From Sclerotinia nivalis (taxonomy: Eukaryota; Ascomycota; Leotiomycetes; Helotiales; Sclerotiniaceae): a stretch of DNA of 64,000 bases. The notes under the pieces are model-generated. The model saw only the letters and a program-made list of their open reading frames with translations, ran no database searches and was not told the DNA's origin. Position 1 is the stretch's first letter. Every line of letters begins with the position of its first letter. Below, piece by piece: positions 11,353 to 20,393 of the stretch. The position numbers were made by a program, and so were the translations under genes. Location of the stretch: contig JAPEIS010000003.1 of NCBI GenBank assembly GCA_029531795.1, positions 744,001-808,000 of the forward strand. The letters are read 5' to 3'.

Positions 11353-12060
11353 ATGTATAAGCAACACCATCATACTCTCAATAATTTGCCTATCCCAGCT
11401 ATCCCTTCAGGTTCCAACATATCTTCAGTTCGCATTCACGCAGCAGGAATCAATCCGATGTTGCCAGCCAGCGCGATTCTTGATCGATTCGGTGGAAAAT
11501 ATCCCATAGTTCCAGGTTGTGACTTCGCCGGTACCGTTCTTCAAGCCCCGTCTGATGTCTAACTTGACGGTGCCGAAGTATGGAACTACAGGTCGAGAAC
11601 TAAGCTGTTCATTGATGGAACTCATGCCGAATATATTGCTGTACCTGTAGAAGGTTTGGCTGTTAAGCCCAAATCTCTCAGTGAGCCCGGGCAGCAATTG
11701 ATGATGTTCCGTACTCAACTGCTTATCTCATGCTGGAGAACGCTGTTGCAAGTGCCGGAGATGTGGTCTTGATATTTGGCGCTAAGGGAGCTGTCGAAAC
11801 GGCTACAATGGAACCTGAAAAACTAAAAGGCTTAAGATCATTACTGCATCGAGGACAGATGATACTGATGTGAATGTAACCACGGATGAAATATTGAAAG
11901 TGAAGAGAATCAAAACGAACTCCAGATCCATCGTATGATTTATGTCTTCCCAACAGTCGCACCTGAAGCATTATTTCGTCAACTCAATGAGAACAACAAT
12001 TGTGCTCTTGCTATATTGGCTCGCTTCTTCGCACCATTCAAAGCTGCGGATAATATCTGA
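11353..12060 (+). pseudogene. Decayed MDR-family (quinone oxidoreductase-like) dehydrogenase
   Basis: The zinc-free/zinc-type alcohol dehydrogenase fold can be followed across broken frames. First comes SVRIHAAGINPMLPASAI and GGKYPIVPGCDFAGTV, typical of the MDR N-terminal domain. An in-frame TAA (11560-11562) follows, then DGAEVWNYRS and GTHAEYIAVPVEGLAVKPKS in the same frame. A frameshift then leads to DDVPYSTAYLMLENAV and a worn cofactor-binding segment VLIFGAKGAVE. Fragments such as APEALFRQLNENNNCALAIL occur near 11950-12050 in yet another frame. No ATG fits the start. This is an old relic, not a sequencing slip, because several independent lesions are present. MDR enzymes are NAD(P)H-dependent reductases; no activity is expected here. 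Confidence 0.75.
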
Positions 12061-13083
12061 TGAATGAGGGGATTGAAAAAAAGAGATATTTGGTATGCGA
12101 CCCATTCTCCCATTCTCCCAGAAAACTGGCAATGGGCAATAGCATTGCCACTGCAGAAGCTTGCGGTTTGTGCTGCGACGAACATGGCATTTTCAGCTGG
12201 ATAAACAGATGGCAGAATTACTATTTTGAAGATTTACTGTGAAGTCCAGATGCTATCTTTCTGGGTACTTTCATTGCTACCCTCTAGTCAAGTTATAAAG
12301 CCTAGTCTTGTTGTTTGCCTCTGAACGTCGTTTTCACTATATTAACCTCCATTGCTGGACTAAATATCGGATAGTATTATAGGAGCTTGGCCCTCACTTT
12401 GCTCGCTCACTCCACTTACCATATTCACCCTTCACGATACTCACGTTGGAAGCATGAGAAATGGCTTGCTAGAGATGAGATGGGGAAGTACCTAGTATGT
12501 CACCATGCATTTATTTGTTGATGTCTTCACGCAGTCATCGGCTTATATATCTGTAACATACGTGTGCATTCTCCATCAAAAAGATAAATGCATTTGATGT
12601 TGGAAGTATCTACAGGCAAAGGGAGAGATGATTCAGCTTAATGTCCCAATCCTTTGTAATGAAACCTTTATCGCAACTTTTGTCATGAGGATTTCATCAT
12701 CCCTCACACAGTGTGTTCAAAAGTGGTCATATGGAACAAAAGGATCCAATCGGACTCCTTGAATTTTCTCCCAAACTTGTAACCTTATCTTACTTGACGA
12801 AATATATTCCACTCTCGGGATTTATTTGAGGGGGGCTTATGTACAGCTAAGAGCTCTCGCCCTGCGCTTTTTATTATATAAAAAAACGACGACTTTCATC
12901 CTTCACATTTACCTTGAATCCAGAATCTGGACTGTAATGCATGGGCATGTCCTAGCTACATTCTGAGAAATTCATCAGGCTACAAGTACCTAATCGTTCC
13001 AAAGAAGGGTTCGAATGACCCAGATAACACATCTCATATCACATCTCATCTCCAATATAATCACACTCTGACGTAGATCTGCC
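12061..13083. other. Intergenic region
   Basis: About 1 kb without a convincing gene. A 60-codon ORF (12060..12242) reads GNSIATAEACGLCCDEHG and may be the tail of the MDR relic. The rest is featureless until the 5S gene. Confidence 0.4.
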
Positions 13084-13202
13084 ACATACGACCATAGACT
13101 GAAGAGAATTGGGCATCCCGTCCGCTCTGCCATACACAAGCTTCAGATCGGTGGATTAGTAGTTGGGTGGGTGACCACCAGCGAATCCCTACTGTTGTAT
13201 GT
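13084..13202 (+). rRNA. 5S ribosomal RNA
   Basis: About 119 bases beginning ACATACGACCATAG and ending CTACTGTTGTATGT. The terminal helix pairs (ACATACGAC with GTTGTATGT). The highly conserved CATCCCGTCCGCTCTGCC loop and the internal control region with AGTAGTTGGGTGGGTGACC are present. Helix II is intact (GACTGAAG with CTTCAGATC). A T5 run immediately after the 3' end is the RNA polymerase III terminator. Dispersed single 5S genes, not linked to the rDNA repeat, are usual in Pezizomycotina. Confidence 0.95.
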
Positions 13203-13206
13203 TTTT
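13202..13206 (+). terminator. Pol III T-run terminator of 5S rRNA
   Basis: TTTTT directly follows the mature 5S end, followed by further T-rich sequence. Confidence 0.8.
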
Positions 13207-14485
13207 GTCTTTTGCTTTTAGAGAGGTTTCTTTTGTCAGGGTAAGGTTAGGATGTTGAGGTTTATATCTTTAAAGTAACCCTTCCTTAGGACCTCGTATC
13301 TATTGAGAGCACAAACCAGAACAGACATTCCCTCATTTGAAGTTTTGTGTTGAAACATTTCGAAGTGCTATCTATCACAGGTGATGCTCTTTTAGAGCAT
13401 TGAGTGTACCTTGCAAGACAGATGCAGATGAATAATGGATGGTTTACTCACTGCTGCTTGTTAGATTGAAGGTGCCGCCGTGCTGTGGTAACTAGTTAGT
13501 CGCGCCGGATACTAACATTTTAGTATGCACATATCCACATAGGCAAGCAGACATACAACCACTATTATTTTTTCAATATGAGATTCCCATCATCATCATC
13601 ATCAAATGAACAATCGACCACCCACTTAATTTTACCACCCCTATCTATCTGGTAAGTAGACAGAGGTAACTAACTACTAGCTATATATATATACTCAAAA
13701 CCAATCATTATCATCCCATCCCGCGATTCTGGAACTCTATAATCTTAATCTTATATACTCGAGTATACTTTGATTACCTATCTACTCGAACTCTATTCAT
13801 ATTCTGATGATACGGATCCAGATTCGCGGACTGGGATTCGATTCACTTGGTGCAAGATACATTAGATCGGATGTTCATTCGAGCTCTGTCGTTGATGCAA
13901 GGTAACTTTATACGTTTGATATAGAGAGTCTGAGTGAGAATTTAGATTTGGGAATTTAGATTCGGAGATTTAGATTCGGAATACGTAGGTAGGTAGGTAT
14001 CGATCTTTATCACTATTCGCGTATGAATGTTGGCGGAGGATGAAGATTGTAGTGGTAATTTTATAGCCATCGATTTTAGTATTGTATGACGAATTATCGA
14101 TATGCATATGAATCTAATGGCCAATAAATAATCGAAGGGGTAATGTAATTGTAGTAAAGATAGGTTGAATTATAGTGCCAATATGCGACAATGAGGAGAA
14201 TACATACAATTAGATGTCCAATTATTAAGGTATGATGAAACTTCGAGATTAATATCTGCTTTACTCTTCTCAGAAAGAAATATCAATGTGGTAAGGGATA
14301 TCTATGTGAGCGCCGCTCGACAAAGGTGAAAGTCATGCATTTGATGTGTGTAATCTAGCCGTTTTTATATATCAAATGCCAACGTGTCTATGATCTCAGA
14401 TATAATGTGCTACGCAGACAATGAAGTAATTGCCAATGAATCTCAGAATGCCAAACCCAGCCCAAGTTCAGGACCTGCTGAATAG
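13207..14485. other. Intergenic region with short simple repeats
   Basis: No gene seen. It contains a short ATC run near 13585, a TA run near 13680, and three imperfect copies of a 12-14 bp ATTTAGATTCGGA motif around 13938-13982 followed by TAGG repeats. Confidence 0.5.
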
Positions 14486-15725
14486 TTAACCAGTTGGGAA
14501 TACAATGCGAGTCTATAAACGATGATTAATGGATGGTATAAAGAGTTTGTTATATGATTCAACTTACAGGTGTAAAAGTGGTGGTTCTCGTTATCCTTGT
14601 AGTGCTAGTGATGGTAGTGGTGCGTGTTTTCCTAATTACAACGGCTTGTCAGTAACATCTATGAGAATCCATTTAATGTCTACACTCACGGTCGTTCCAT
14701 CGAAGTGAGAGATGAGACTAAACCCAAGTTTACTGTCGTGGTACTTGCAGGGCCTGTAATATAGATTGTTGTGGTGGAATCTTCAGTACTAGATGCCAGG
14801 TCTGCTAGTCCCGAGCTCAAGCTTCCGATAGTAGGCCTTGAGGTGACATTCTTCGCTGATAAACTTGTGGATACTATCTGTGTTGAGAGGATGAAGGTTC
14901 CGGGCGTGACTGTAATATATATGACTGGAGCAAATGCTAGCACAGCGGTCTATGGACGTTAGTAATGTCTACAGTGATATGGCAACCTTCACATACTGAA
15001 GATAATACAGTGGATACTGAGATGACCTCGGTATTATAGACCGGCACATACTCCGTATGAATGACCCAAACTTCAGTGACAGTCGTACACACCAGGACCC
15101 CGTTGGAAGAGAGCCCACAAATGGTAACATGTATGTCTGAGGGATCACCTGCAACAATCGATTGCCATGGAGCAGCGTAATATGTTGTAATATTATGAAC
15201 ATTGTTCTTCGTAACTGACATGTTTTTACCCCGTTTGTGGAGACCCGAGACCCTGCTCGCGGAAGCAGTGGTGGTAGCTAAAGAATAGCCATACTGTGTA
15301 GAAAAAGTGACAATCTCATCACACTCAGAGACGGTATGCCTCGTGAAGTATCCTGTCAAGATTGTTGAACATTTGGTAGTTATGAGAGTTTGAAAAGATG
15401 GTGAACATGATGTAGTGCTTGCTCCTGGCAAGTTGCACGTCTCGTAAATGGGAATCACTGATGTAACATTCATCCCTTGGGAAGTGACAGCGGGCTGAAT
15501 AGATTTAGTAGCAGGCCATGGTAAGGTATAATTGACCGAGGTTGTTTGTCCAGTAGACCCTTCTTGGTAAGCTTGTGCAATGCTAATTGGTTTGTAGTTT
15601 TCTTGAGCATCATCTTCTGTTGAACAGGTAGAGGTAAGATGAGTATTATCTGACTTCTCGGGTCTTCCTAGTACTCCAATAGGTAAAATGTACAGCATCA
15701 AAGTAAAGATCAAGATCCTCAACAT
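14486..15725 (-). CDS. Secreted Ser/Thr-rich surface protein, four exons
   Basis: Exons are 14997..15725, 14690..14949, 14568..14631 and 14486..14512, giving 359 aa. Introns: 14950..14996 (GTATGT donor, ATTACTAAC branch, CATAG), 14632..14689 (GTGAGT) and 14513..14567 (GTAAGT). The N-terminus MLRILIFTLMLYILPIGVLG is a signal peptide. The mature part has many N-glycosylation sequons and cysteines (about residues 30-170), then a Thr/Ser/Val-rich region with short ITVT/YIT strands (VIYITVTPGTF, TTTIYITGP), ending TTTFTPTRIVFPTG. This composition is typical of fungal cell-surface proteins, but no named domain is recognised and no GPI signal is obvious. If intron 1 is retained, the protein instead ends after VCEGCHITVDITNVHRPLC, so two forms are possible. 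Confidence 0.75.
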
Positions 15726-15770
15726 GACTGTTGACGATAATTGAATGACAAGGCAGAAGAGAAAAGAAGA

Positions 15771-16001
15771 CTATCCAAGTCGTGTAGAGGAAAGTAGAAA
15801 TATGAAGGCTGGGTAAAATAAAATCGTCAACGATTTGCACAAACTAATAAGATACTCACGACGCTCAAACGCGAAATCGGCTGGTATTTGAATATCTGCA
15901 TGCCAACAAGAAACCAAACGAAGCGCGGAATGTGAACGTGTTGGTTGAGGTATGTTGATGCCCAGAGCACGTTGGCGCCTAGCATTCTCCTCATCGCTCA
16001 T
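15771..16001 (-). CDS. Small uncharacterised ORF upstream of the secreted protein gene
   Basis: ATG at 16001 (MSDEENARRQRALGINIPQP) gives 76 codons. A donor-like GTGAGT follows AFERR, and an acceptor TTTACCCAG would join the frame to a short hydrophobic tail (FIFLLSSTRLG) ending at the same stop. The composition of the first 50 residues looks protein-like (SDEEN, HSALRLVSCWHADIQIP). No family is recognised. It ends 45 bases before the start of the secreted-protein gene on the same strand, so it might also be an upstream ORF in its leader. Confidence 0.3.
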   Translation of the reverse strand: MSDEENARRQRALGINIPQPTRSHSALRLVSCWHADIQIPADFAFERREYLISLCKSLTILFYPAFIFLLSSTRLG

Positions 16002-16367
16002 TCCATTAGAAATTATTAAGTCCTATAAATCTGAGCTTCATGCCTCTGAAGTCAGTGTCAGGAGACAGTCAATTGCAATTTTGCCATGTATGATTGTTCG
16101 CCGTGGAAGTGATGAAGGTTCTTACGATGAATAGAATGATCTGAGGTTGGGCTTGCGGGATGTGTAAAAATCCCGGTCACCGTATTAAAATGCCCCTCCC
16201 TCACTTCACTGCACTGCGAAAGGATATCAACGGGCAGCGGTAAACACAACCCAACCCAATTCCAATATCAAAATATAAATACCCTACGACGATTCAAAAC
16301 CTCAAATATTGTTGATTCATTCCTTACACGATTTTGCTTGTATCGAAGCAAGACAGTCTTATTTATC

Positions 16368-17298
16368 ATGCCTCCCAAAAAGCCCAAACAAAGTGCCGCT
16401 ACACCTGAATCACCACCTCCGAATTGGCCCCCTTTCAAACCGCTCATGCCATCCACAAACTTAACTCTCGAAACCATTGTTCCTGGTCAAATCATTACAA
16501 TACCAAACTTTTGGACATCCACTTTGTGTAAAAATTATGTATCATTCTTGAAAAGTTTACCTTTAACCACAACACCTGGTAAACCTAAAAAGGGTGATGC
16601 ATTGAGAGTCAATGATAGATATCGAGTTGATGATTGGAATTTCGCTGAACGACTTTGGAGAGAGACGGGACTCAAGGAGCTTTTATGTGGTGAAATTGAG
16701 AGAGAGTATGAGGAGGAGGGTGAAAAGATGAGTGAGGAGGAGAGAAGAGAGTTATGGTGAATCCCCCATCGTTTGACTGTCCATAGTTTATGCACCCGCT
16801 ACATGGTACTAATAACTAGTATAGGGGAGGAGATATCGTAGGGTTAAATCCCGCCATTCGAATATATAGGTATTCCAAGGGACAGTTCTTTGATTGCCAT
16901 TGTAAGTTAACATTCCCCCTCCAAGTCACGAGTTTTCTATTCTCACATACTTCTCAGACGACGAATCGAATCTCATCACACTTCCAACAAAACCTACATC
17001 TACTCAAGCAAAGACAACATGGACACTATTGCTATACCTCACATCTCCAGCAACAGGTTGTCAAGGAGGCGAAACAGTTTTCTACCCTGAGGAACTTCCT
17101 AACAAGAAGTCTCCTATTGATAAGCCTGTTGTCATAAGTCTAGAGACTGGAATGGTCTTGTTACATAAGCATGGGGATGATTGCATGTTACATGAAGGGA
17201 GAGAAGTCACGGACGGTGAGAAGTGGATTATAAGGACTGATGTATGTGTAAAAAGAGTAAAGTATTTGGTGAATAAGTCAATGTTCGAAGGACTTTAA
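16368..17298 (+). CDS. 2-oxoglutarate/Fe(II)-dependent dioxygenase (P4H-like)
   Basis: Exons are 16368..16756, 16825..16901 and 16958..17298, giving 268 aa. Intron 1 is 16757..16824 (GTGAAT, ACTAATAAC, TATAG) and intron 2 is 16902..16957 (GTAAGT, TTCTCAG). The start MPPKKPKQSAATPESP follows a clean leader; an upstream frame extension has no ATG. Domain signs: IITIPNFWTSTLCKNYVSFL near 45-65; ELWGGDIVGLNPAIRIYRYSKGQFFDCHYDES, in which the HxD iron ligand is the HYD of CHYDES; WTLLLYLTS; CQGGETVFYP; and HEGREV near the C-terminus supplying the distal His and the Arg that binds 2-oxoglutarate. The substrate is unknown; relatives hydroxylate protein prolines or other small targets. All expected catalytic residues are present. 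Confidence 0.85.
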
Positions 17299-17759
17299 GC
17301 TATTTAGTAGGTATAGGTAATAGGTAATAGTTAATAAATACCTGCCTACCTGAGTAATAGCCATGAATTGAGGAATAACCCAACAGTTGACTGTACTCAA
17401 TATGTTGAATTTGGTACAAAATGTTTATGCAAATATGTTTATTGACCGGATCAACCAATCGGGTAAAGCGTACCCTTTTCCAAATTATATAATCTTCTCT
17501 TGTTGGATGAGAAACGATGTAAATAGCTTTCCCCTCATTAACAACCCGTTTCGACCTATACACCAACGATTCTCATGGCACACAGGAATCCGTGGCGCAA
17601 AATGATACTTCAAGACCAATTGCTTCACATGAATACTTTCGTCTGCTAACACACAATGATTACCGTTGGACTAATCAATTAAGCTTAGATAGATACTTCA
17701 CCGCGAGAAGCCTCAGCATATTCTATTCAACATATTCGAGTACAATATCCTCCGCAAAC
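17299..17759. other. Short intergenic region and SDR leader
   Basis: Contains TAGGTAATAGG-type short repeats at 17305-17335. The frame upstream of the SDR is open from 17592 without an ATG, so the leader is in frame with the gene. Confidence 0.4.
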
Positions 17760-18832
17760 ATGTTCATTAAAGTACCAGTACTTCGAATTCTCCGCGCTGC
17801 CAAGCCAGCCACAGTCGTCCCACGAAGAACCCTCATGACCCTTCCCTCATTTTCGCTCGAAGGAAAGACTTGTGTTGTCACCGGCGCTGGAAGAGGGATT
17901 GGGAAGGAATGTCTTACTGCCTTTGCGCTGAGTGGTGCTCGCGGAGCTTGCGTTGACCTTTCTCACTCCATCGGTGAAAGATCAATTGATCACATCAAAT
18001 CCAGCATTGAAACCTCGAACCCTTCCTACAAACCTGATCTCCGTCCTTATGGATGTGATGTGGCATCCGAAAAGGCAGTACAAGAAACATGGGCGAAGAT
18101 CATCGAAGATTTTGGGCATGTCGATGTAGTTGTTACAGCTGCAGGTATTGTTGAGAATTATGAGGCAGAGCGATACCCCTTTGATAAATGGAAGAGAATG
18201 ATGGATATAAACCTTAACGGAAGTTTTTTGTTTGCCAGAGAGGCGGGAAAATATTGGATTGAGAAGAAGTCCAAGGGAAGCTTGATTTTGATATCATCGA
18301 TGAGCAGCATGATTTGTGTCAAACCACAAAAGCAAGCGGCTTATAATGCTGTAGGTTTAACTTTCTTCTACGAGTCCGCTTATGTTAAGAATATTTTGAA
18401 AAGGTCATGTGAAAGTCCATTGCTAACCTGACGAAGTCCAAAGGGGCCGTCTCAATGCTTGGTAAGAGTTTGGCAACAGAGGTAAGAATGCCAGAATTCT
18501 ATCCCTCGACGGGCTAGGGCTTACCTGCATTCAGTGGGGACCATATGGGATCAGAGTCAACAATTTATGCCCTGGATACGTAAAAACAGACCTCATAATC
18601 GATCTCTTGGAAAAAGAAGGAAAACATATCGAAGAGAATTGGGTTAAAGATATTCCAATGGGCCGGCTCTCTCATCCAAGTGAGCTTCAAGGAACACTAG
18701 TCTATATGGCGAGTGATGCATCGAGCTATTTAAATGGCTGCGATCTAGTGAGTTCCAAGCTTGTTCATATATCTTAAAGTACTTACCACTGATATTTTTA
18801 AGGTCGTTGACGGTGGATATACCTGCTATTAA
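17760..18832 (+). CDS. Short-chain dehydrogenase/reductase, probably mitochondrial
   Basis: Exons are 17760..18350, 18437..18481, 18535..18747 and 18803..18832, giving 292 aa. All introns have GT..AG, and the second acceptor restores the classic YNASKGAV. ATG 17760 is the first in the frame and begins MFIKVPVLRILRAAKPATV, a basic amphipathic stretch like a mitochondrial presequence, before MTLPSFSLEGKTCVVTGAGRGIG. SDR motifs: TGAGRGIG cofactor loop, CDV (Asp for the adenine), VVTAAGI in place of NNAG, the catalytic Ser in LILISSMSS, YNASK, and NLCPGYVKTDL. The C-terminal VVDGGYTCY is the usual family ending. It resembles fungal sorbose/arabinitol/mannitol-type polyol dehydrogenases, but the substrate cannot be assigned. 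Confidence 0.88.
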
Positions 18833-19435
18833 GATCATCAGTGGACTTTTGACACGTAGGCAAGCTCTAGTTCAATTCAGTAGCCCATCAAAATTTAATC
18901 AACTTGCTACATTTATCTCAATCGGGAAGTTCATTGATGCTATCACGGTAAAACGCAGGGATGGTCTGGCAGAAGTCTGCAAAATAGTTCTATGCCACGC
19001 ACCACAAAACATTTCACGTCTCAGCTATGTCTCTTTCTCCAACCTAAACCACGTAATCCTTTTCGTTTTATCATTTTTCAATTGGGAATAATTGCTCATA
19101 TACTTAGCCCATCACGCAAATTCATGTGAATTTCTGCTTCTGGTACATTCTTTTGAAATTTCCTCGTCACCTCGTATTCAGCTTCGACCTTGACTCCTCT
19201 GCCCTTATGCTTTGATTTTTATATAAAGGTAGCGTAAGTGGAAGGTTTAATTCTTTTGATGATTTTGTACCAATTTAGTTCTGTCATCCAACGAAACCAC
19301 AATCTAATTTAAGTTCCTCGACCTTTCGAATTCCATTTCTGTACTGCACGACCAGTCATTACATTCAAGCCATACCATTCTCTTGCGAATAAATCAGATC
19401 TATCGAACACATATCTACACCCTACAACCAGCAAA
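18833..19435. other. Intergenic region
   Basis: Nothing recognised apart from the likely leader of the small secreted ORF (about 19310-19435, CA/AT-rich). Confidence 0.4.
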
Positions 19436-19756
19436 ATGCGCATCACGACTATTATCACTGTCATCTTTGCAACCGCCGCTTCCGCCCGCGTCATTCCATC
19501 ATTCTTAACCTCCCCCTCAACCGAAGTTGCTACGAATGAAAAGCATCAGACACGTACGAGCGCTGGATCACAGTTTTCTTGAGGTGGATATGCTGTAAAT
19601 GGACCGCTGAAAGAGGAAGGGCAAATGGATCTCGATTCCCTTTCACCCGCTAGCAGATCTATCGGCCTTTTGTATTATCAAGAGGCAGAGCAGGGAAGAG
19701 GTTTCGATTTGATAGCACTAATGGAGGATGCTGGGTTTGGGTTTGGGTTTGGATGA
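19436..19756 (+). pseudogene. Small secreted-protein ORF interrupted by an in-frame TGA
   Basis: ATG 19436 begins a clear signal peptide (MRITTIITVIFATAASARVIP). The frame ends at TGA 19580-19582 after 48 codons. The same frame then stays open for another 57 codons (GGYAVNGPLKEEG, LDSLSPASRSIGLLYYQEAE, DLIALMEDAGFGFGFG) to TGA 19754-19756. The total of about 106 codons is the size of a small secreted protein. No intron of realistic size removes the stop in frame; the only in-frame GT-AG pair found is 30 bases. Either a 48-residue secreted peptide is the true product, or a nonsense mutation has truncated the gene. No family is recognised. Confidence 0.45.
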
Positions 19757-20393
19757 GGGGATGAAGTCGAGGTGTTCGAAACAAAGAAAGGTGGTTGTTC
19801 AGTTGTACTGCTTATATTACCCCGGAAGGCATGATATCTTTTGTGGCAGGCAATTGTGTTTGATTGATAAGCTTTGTGTTATTTTGTGGATGACAATACA
19901 AACAGCTATGTATACATCAAAGTTCCCATTGTATATGTGCACTAAAGTGTAAATGTTCAGAAATACCCTTCTTCGTAACTTTCCCCTTTATAGATATAGA
20001 TATAGATATAGATTTTGTGGAGAATAAAATAGGCTATGGAATTTGTTGTATTGATTGGAATTTATTCTGGGGATGGGAGGAGTATGGAGGAGTGGAGGGT
20101 GATGCATTGGAACATTGGAATGCTGGAATGTTAGGAATGCGAGATTTTCTGGTATGGCTGAGATGAAGGGATTGTTATGAATGTTGTTCAAGATTCTTCT
20201 ATAAGTATCCTGTTCATTCAGTATCTTCTTCCATCCAGGTTTGAGAAATAATTCAATGGCTATTGATAAAAGCTTTAGATTAGAAGAACCTGAAAAGGAG
20301 AGAATATGAACCCAGAAGCGTTATTTCATTTAATAAGTACCTAATAATATATTCATACAATCCACACTCGGCCCACCTCAACCCCTCAACCTC
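19757..20393. other. Intergenic region between convergent genes
   Basis: No gene seen. It contains a short GATATA tandem run (about 19990-20013) and GGAATG/GGAGTGGAG direct repeats near 20080-20140. Confidence 0.45.

Noticed and set aside
13006..13024. GGGTTCGAATGACCC, resembling a tRNA T arm
   Set aside because: No acceptor, D or anticodon stems around it on either strand.
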